Assembly (NCBI RefSeq): GCF_029210375.1
Contig: NZ_JARGER010000037.1
Coordinates: forward strand, 293,342 to 357,341
Source: Nocardioides sp. YIM 152315
GTDB lineage: Bacteria; Actinomycetota; Actinomycetes; Propionibacteriales; Nocardioidaceae
Reading direction: 5' to 3'
Length of the DNA: 64,000 nt
Below, one piece after another: positions 60,672 through 64,000 of the stretch. A program made the position numbers and the translations under genes. Under the pieces are notes generated by a model. That model did no database searches. It was not told where the DNA came from and was given only the letters and a program-made list of their open reading frames with translations. Every line of letters starts with the position of its first letter. The stretch's first letter is position 1.

Positions 60672-61199
60672 TCACTCCTCCGGCGGGGCTGAGTCCGCGG
60701 CCGCGCGCCGCGCCCGCGCTCGCTCCTCCGCGCGCGTCCGGACCCGGTTGGTCAGCGTCGTTGCGCCCATCGCCAGCACGACGACGTTGAACACCATCTG
60801 CACGAGGACCAGCCCGCGGGCGACCTGGCCCGCGGCGTGCACATCGCCGTAGCCGATCGTGAGCAGCGTCGACATCGTGAAGTAGATGCCGTCGAGCCTG
60901 GTCTCGAGGCCGGGGAGCTGGTCGGGCTGGTCGATCGCGAGCCTGTAGAAGGCGAGCGCGAAGGCGAGCACGGCGACCACGAGCGCCAGGGCGAGCCCAT
61001 CGACGCGGCGGTCGGGGTCCTCCACCTGCAGCACGACCTGCCACACGACGCCCGCCGCGAGGAGCCCGATCACGAGCACGGTCAGCGCGGCCCGGACCAC
61101 GAGGTCCTCGCCGCCGGAGCCGACCGGCGCGACGAAGTAGGCACCGAGCGCGAGGCCGCCGAGCACCACCCCGCGCACCGCTCGCTTCCAGCCCGCCAC
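60672..61199 (-). CDS. Two-pore-type potassium channel protein
   Basis: 175 aa. Several N-terminal helices are followed by a pore helix and the K+ selectivity filter in MSTLLTIGYGDVHAA, then a last helix and a basic tail. The architecture is that of small bacterial Ion_trans_2 channels. GTG 61199 has AGGGAGGG 7 nt upstream. It converges with the FGE gene, 8 bp between stops. Confidence 0.87.
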   Translation of the reverse strand: MAGWKRAVRGVVLGGLALGAYFVAPVGSGGEDLVVRAALTVLVIGLLAAGVVWQVVLQVEDPDRRVDGLALALVVAVLAFALAFYRLAIDQPDQLPGLETRLDGIYFTMSTLLTIGYGDVHAAGQVARGLVLVQMVFNVVVLAMGATTLTNRVRTRAEERARARRAAADSAPPEE

Positions 61200-61311
61200 G
61201 GTCGGCCCTCCCTGGTTCACCCGCTCCGGGTGATCGCCGGACGGCCCGCGCCGCCCACGATGGGCCCATCCTGCCGGATCCAACGGCGGCGACGCGGGAG
61301 GTGGGCACGAG

Positions 61312-62265
61312 GTGGATCTCGCCGCGTTGCGCGACCGGGTCGCGACGTCGTACCGGACCCGTCGCGACCGGGCGCTGGACCTCGTCGACCGGATCCCTGT
61401 CCTCGGCCGGCTGCTGAGCGAGTTCGTCCGGATCGAGTTCATCGACCGCTGCATGCTCATCGCCGCCCAGGGCCTGCTCGCGCTGATCCCGATGCTCGTG
61501 GTGCTGTCGGCCTTCCTGCCGCAGGTCACCGGCGACGCTGTCGGCTCCTTCACGAGCGCCGCGGGCGTCGGTGGCGAGGGCACCCGACTCATCGAGGACC
61601 AGGTGAGCCGCAACGACGTGCGCACCCAGACCGGACTGATCGGCCTGGCGATCACGATCTTCTCCGCGACCAGCTTCGCCCGGGCCGTGCAGCGGATGTA
61701 CGAGCGGATCTGGGAGCGGCGGCACGTCGGCGGCATGACCGGCGCCCGACGCTGCCTGCTGTGGCTGCTCGGCTGGCTGATGACCCTGCAGCTCGCCGGT
61801 GCGCTGCGCCGGATCTCCGCCGATGTCGGGGAAGTGTTCGGCGGCCCGGTCGGCGACGGGCTCGAGCTCGCGGTGCAGGGGTTGGCGCTGTCGCTGATCT
61901 GGTGGGCCACCAGCTGGGTGCTGCTCTTCGGCCGCGTCGCGTGGCGGCACCTGCTCCTCGGGGCGCTGCTCACCGGCTGCCTCGGCGTCGTCTACAACCG
62001 GGGCTCGTCGCTGGTGATGCCGCCGTACGTCGAGGCGAACGCCGACCAGTTCGGGACGCTCGGCGTCATCCTGGCGGTGTCGACGTGGCTGATCGGCTTC
62101 GCCGCGATCATGGTCGCGGCGGCCCTGGTCGGACGGATCCTGTCCGAGGACCCGACGGTGAGGCGGGTCGTCACGACGACGTGGGAGGTGGTGGAGCCGC
62201 GCCTGCCTCTTCCGCGGCGGCGGGATCGGGCGGACGGGAGAGCAGCTCCACCAACAGCAGGATGA
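61312..62265 (+). CDS. YihY/UPF0761 (BrkB-like) membrane protein
   Basis: 317 aa with about six hydrophobic segments and the family features FIDRCMLIAAQGLLALIPMLV, a FSATSFARAVQRMYERIW motif and FGTLGVILAVSTWLIGFAAIMVAAALVGR. Function in bacteria is unsettled. GTG 61312 follows GGGAGG. The 3' end overlaps the convergent gene at 62171 by 95 bp. Confidence 0.85.
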   Translation: MDLAALRDRVATSYRTRRDRALDLVDRIPVLGRLLSEFVRIEFIDRCMLIAAQGLLALIPMLVVLSAFLPQVTGDAVGSFTSAAGVGGEGTRLIEDQVSRNDVRTQTGLIGLAITIFSATSFARAVQRMYERIWERRHVGGMTGARRCLLWLLGWLMTLQLAGALRRISADVGEVFGGPVGDGLELAVQGLALSLIWWATSWVLLFGRVAWRHLLLGALLTGCLGVVYNRGSSLVMPPYVEANADQFGTLGVILAVSTWLIGFAAIMVAAALVGRILSEDPTVRRVVTTTWEVVEPRLPLPRRRDRADGRAAPPTAG

Positions 62266-63532
62266 CGGCCGCGACGACGATCAGCCAGATCGCGAACGAG
62301 CCGGTCGGGTGGTCGCGCAGCACGTAGAGCAGCAGCGCCCCGCCCAGCACCGCGAACCGGATCGGCGTCCTGTACGCGTGCAGCGTCACGCCGAAGGCGC
62401 CGGTGTCGATCCCGACCCGGTCCCCGCCCTGGCGCACGGCGCCGAACGTCCGGGTCGCGCCACGACGCAGCGCGGCCGGTGCGCCCTCGGGACCCGTGAT
62501 CCAGGCGATGAACGCGATCGCCAGCGCCACGACCAGCACCGCGCGGAGGTTGAGGCGGATGAAGTGGACGAGCGTGTCGTAGATCGCCGCCGCCGCGTCG
62601 GTCGGCAGCTGGTCGGTCGGCACCGCGTTGAGGTAGATCTCGCGGGAGGCGTTCAGGACCGCGCCGAGCACGATCATCGACAGCGCGAGCGCGAGGGTCC
62701 CCGCGATCAGCGTGCGGCGGCGTGAGCGGCCGACGGCGACGGCACCGGCCAGGCACAGCAGCGCCAGGATCGGCAGCCAGGTGTTGATCGCCTCCAGGAG
62801 GCGGAAGGCGGTCTGCGCCTTCGTGATGTCGTCGGACTGGAAGATCGTGAACTGTGCATTGATCGTCGGCAGCTGCGCGGCGAGGTTGAACCCGCGGTCG
62901 ACGAGCCGCTGCTTCACGGCGTCGATGAGCGTCGCGAGGTTGATGCTGACGGCGTTGTCGCTGACCTCGACGGTGTCGCTGTCCTTGCCGGTGAGCACGG
63001 CGACCAGCTGGGTGTGGGCCTGGCGGTTGGCCTCCACCCAGGCGCTCTCGAACTCGTCGGACTCGACGAGGCCGGTGACCTGGTCCTCGACAAAGCCCTC
63101 GATGGCGTCGGACAGGGGCGACGACAGCGCCTGGAGGCTCGAGGCGGCCAGCGGCGGCAGCCCCCGGTCCGCGAGCGCGTCGATCGCCCGCTCGGTCACC
63201 GACTCGACCCGCAGCCGGGTCACGATCTCGGTGGTGATCCGGTCGATCACCGCCGCCTGCACCGCGGGGTCGCTGGCGAGCGGCTCCACGGTCTCGATGT
63301 AGCGGTCGGTGTCGGCGACCGTGTCGTGGGCCCACCGCGCCACGACCGACAGCGGTGCCAGCACCGCCATCAGGATGATCAGGACGGTGGCGACGACGGG
63401 CCGCCACCAGCCGGTGCGCCCGGACGTCTCGACCGGGAGCTCGGAGGTGGGCGCCGGGCCGTGCACCTCGGACCGCAATCGCGCGAGCTCGGCGCGCAGC
63501 TCCTCGACCTCGGACGGCTTCTCCTCGGTCAT
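62171..63532 (-). CDS. Large membrane protein, function unknown
   Basis: 453 aa: a charged N-terminus with a short coiled-coil (EEKPSEVEELRAELARLRSEV), one helix, an extracytoplasmic domain of about 190 residues, then a cluster of four to five helices. Similar proteins occur in many actinobacteria without an assigned role. ATG 63532 is 24 bp after the HdeD-type gene. Its last about 30 residues are encoded opposite the YihY gene. Confidence 0.83.
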   Translation of the reverse strand: MTEEKPSEVEELRAELARLRSEVHGPAPTSELPVETSGRTGWWRPVVATVLIILMAVLAPLSVVARWAHDTVADTDRYIETVEPLASDPAVQAAVIDRITTEIVTRLRVESVTERAIDALADRGLPPLAASSLQALSSPLSDAIEGFVEDQVTGLVESDEFESAWVEANRQAHTQLVAVLTGKDSDTVEVSDNAVSINLATLIDAVKQRLVDRGFNLAAQLPTINAQFTIFQSDDITKAQTAFRLLEAINTWLPILALLCLAGAVAVGRSRRRTLIAGTLALALSMIVLGAVLNASREIYLNAVPTDQLPTDAAAAIYDTLVHFIRLNLRAVLVVALAIAFIAWITGPEGAPAALRRGATRTFGAVRQGGDRVGIDTGAFGVTLHAYRTPIRFAVLGGALLLYVLRDHPTGSFAIWLIVVAAVILLLVELLSRPPDPAAAEEAGAAPPPPTSS

Positions 63533-63556
63533 CGGGCCCTCCTCTCGGCCGTCGGG

Positions 63557-64000
63557 TCAGCTCGCGGATCGCCACGATCGCAGCTGGAACGCCGCGACCA
63601 GCGCCAGGGCGCCGGCGATCATCAGCCAGATCGCCACCAGCACGACGAGCACGCGCAGGGACAGGTCGGTGTAGACGACCAGGAAGCCGCCGAACGCGAC
63701 GCCGAGGATGCCGCTGAAGAGCGGCCAGGCCCGGCCCTCCGGCGGTGGTGCGACGATCGCGCCGAGGATGTCGACGATCCCGACGATCAGCCAGAAGACG
63801 CCGAGGATCATCCCGAGCACGAGCACGCTCTGCAGCGGGTCACGCAGGATCAGCAGCCCGACGATGAGCGCGATGCCGCCGGTCAGCCCGACCAGGGCCC
63901 GCACGCCGTCGCTGCGGTGCATCTGCAGTGCGCCGACGATGCGGAAGATGCCCGCGACGATCAGCTGGATGGCGAGCAGGACCGTGAACACCGTGACCGT
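63557..64000 (-). CDS. HdeD/DUF308-family membrane protein (partial)
   Basis: The C-terminal at least 147 codons of an HdeD-like protein with five to six hydrophobic segments in tandem repeats (LLAIQLIVAGIFRIVGAL; LILRDPLQSVLVLGMILGVFWLIVGIV). The frame runs off the window edge, so the N-terminus is missing; the internal GTG at 63991 is not the true start. HdeD is an acid-stress membrane protein in enterobacteria; the role here is unknown. Confidence 0.85.
   Translation of the reverse strand, partial: TVTVFTVLLAIQLIVAGIFRIVGALQMHRSDGVRALVGLTGGIALIVGLLILRDPLQSVLVLGMILGVFWLIVGIVDILGAIVAPPPEGRAWPLFSGILGVAFGGFLVVYTDLSLRVLVVLVAIWLMIAGALALVAAFQLRSWRSAS

Overview
The window is high-GC actinobacterial chromosome. 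It has GTG/TTG starts, chains of 4-bp ATGA/GTGA overlaps, and the fhaA-fhaB-pstP-rodA-pbpA-pknA cell-envelope operon in its usual actinobacterial order. The composition and gene families fit a Nocardioides-like (Nocardioidaceae) soil bacterium, but no rRNA or other marker here fixes the genus.

Region 1 (1-5951) is core chromosome. It holds the minus-strand operon for cell-wall synthesis and Ser/Thr-phosphorylation signalling, followed by a plus-strand tRNA-Leu(CAG) with a strong hairpin terminator.

Region 2 (about 6.0-51.8 kb) is a large catabolic block. (a) 6.6-17.2 kb: a hydratase, a 7Fe ferredoxin and its reductase, a carbazole-dioxygenase-type (CarAa-like) Rieske oxygenase, an MhpB-type ring-cleavage dioxygenase, two ring-cleavage-product hydrolases, a quinone-oxidoreductase-like enzyme, a hydratase-like and an M20-like protein that have lost key residues, and an IclR regulator. 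(b) 17.3-24.8 kb, minus strand: IclR, acylating acetaldehyde dehydrogenase, 4-hydroxy-2-oxovalerate aldolase, CoA ligase, a double CaiB-type CoA-transferase and a crotonase. (a) and (b) together encode a complete meta-cleavage route from an aromatic ring to central metabolites. (c) 25.8-33.1 kb, minus strand: a tightly coupled operon of LLM oxidoreductase, an unusual alpha/beta hydrolase, an asparaginase-like protein, an MFS transporter, a flavin/[2Fe-2S] reductase, a second CarAa-like oxygenase, a 42-aa membrane peptide and an IclR regulator. (d) 33.3-51.5 kb, plus strand: four amidase-signature enzymes (three resemble the NylA type), an Asp/Glu-racemase-family enzyme, a TetR regulator, a complete dipeptide-type ABC importer with fused ATPases, a second MDR oxidoreductase, an M20D amidohydrolase, a TIM-barrel amidohydrolase and a CapA-like protein. 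My reading is that the block imports an amide-bearing aromatic compound, opens its amide bonds, oxygenates and cleaves the ring, and feeds the pieces to central metabolism. The substrate cannot be named from sequence. Near-identical hairpins sit at both edges (5993 and 51794), and composition is less GC-biased at both edges. No integrase or transposase is visible.

Region 3 (51.8-64.0 kb) is mixed chromosome: a DUF1772 protein with an internally deleted NmrA-type gene, a TetR gene whose promoter carries two perfect 14-bp palindromes, a VOC protein, a YCII/ECF42 sigma pair, an alditol-oxidase-type gene with a frameshift, a bacteriophytochrome with a PP2C output domain translationally coupled to a formylglycine-generating enzyme, a potassium channel, a YihY-family protein, a large membrane protein and a partial HdeD-type protein at the right edge.
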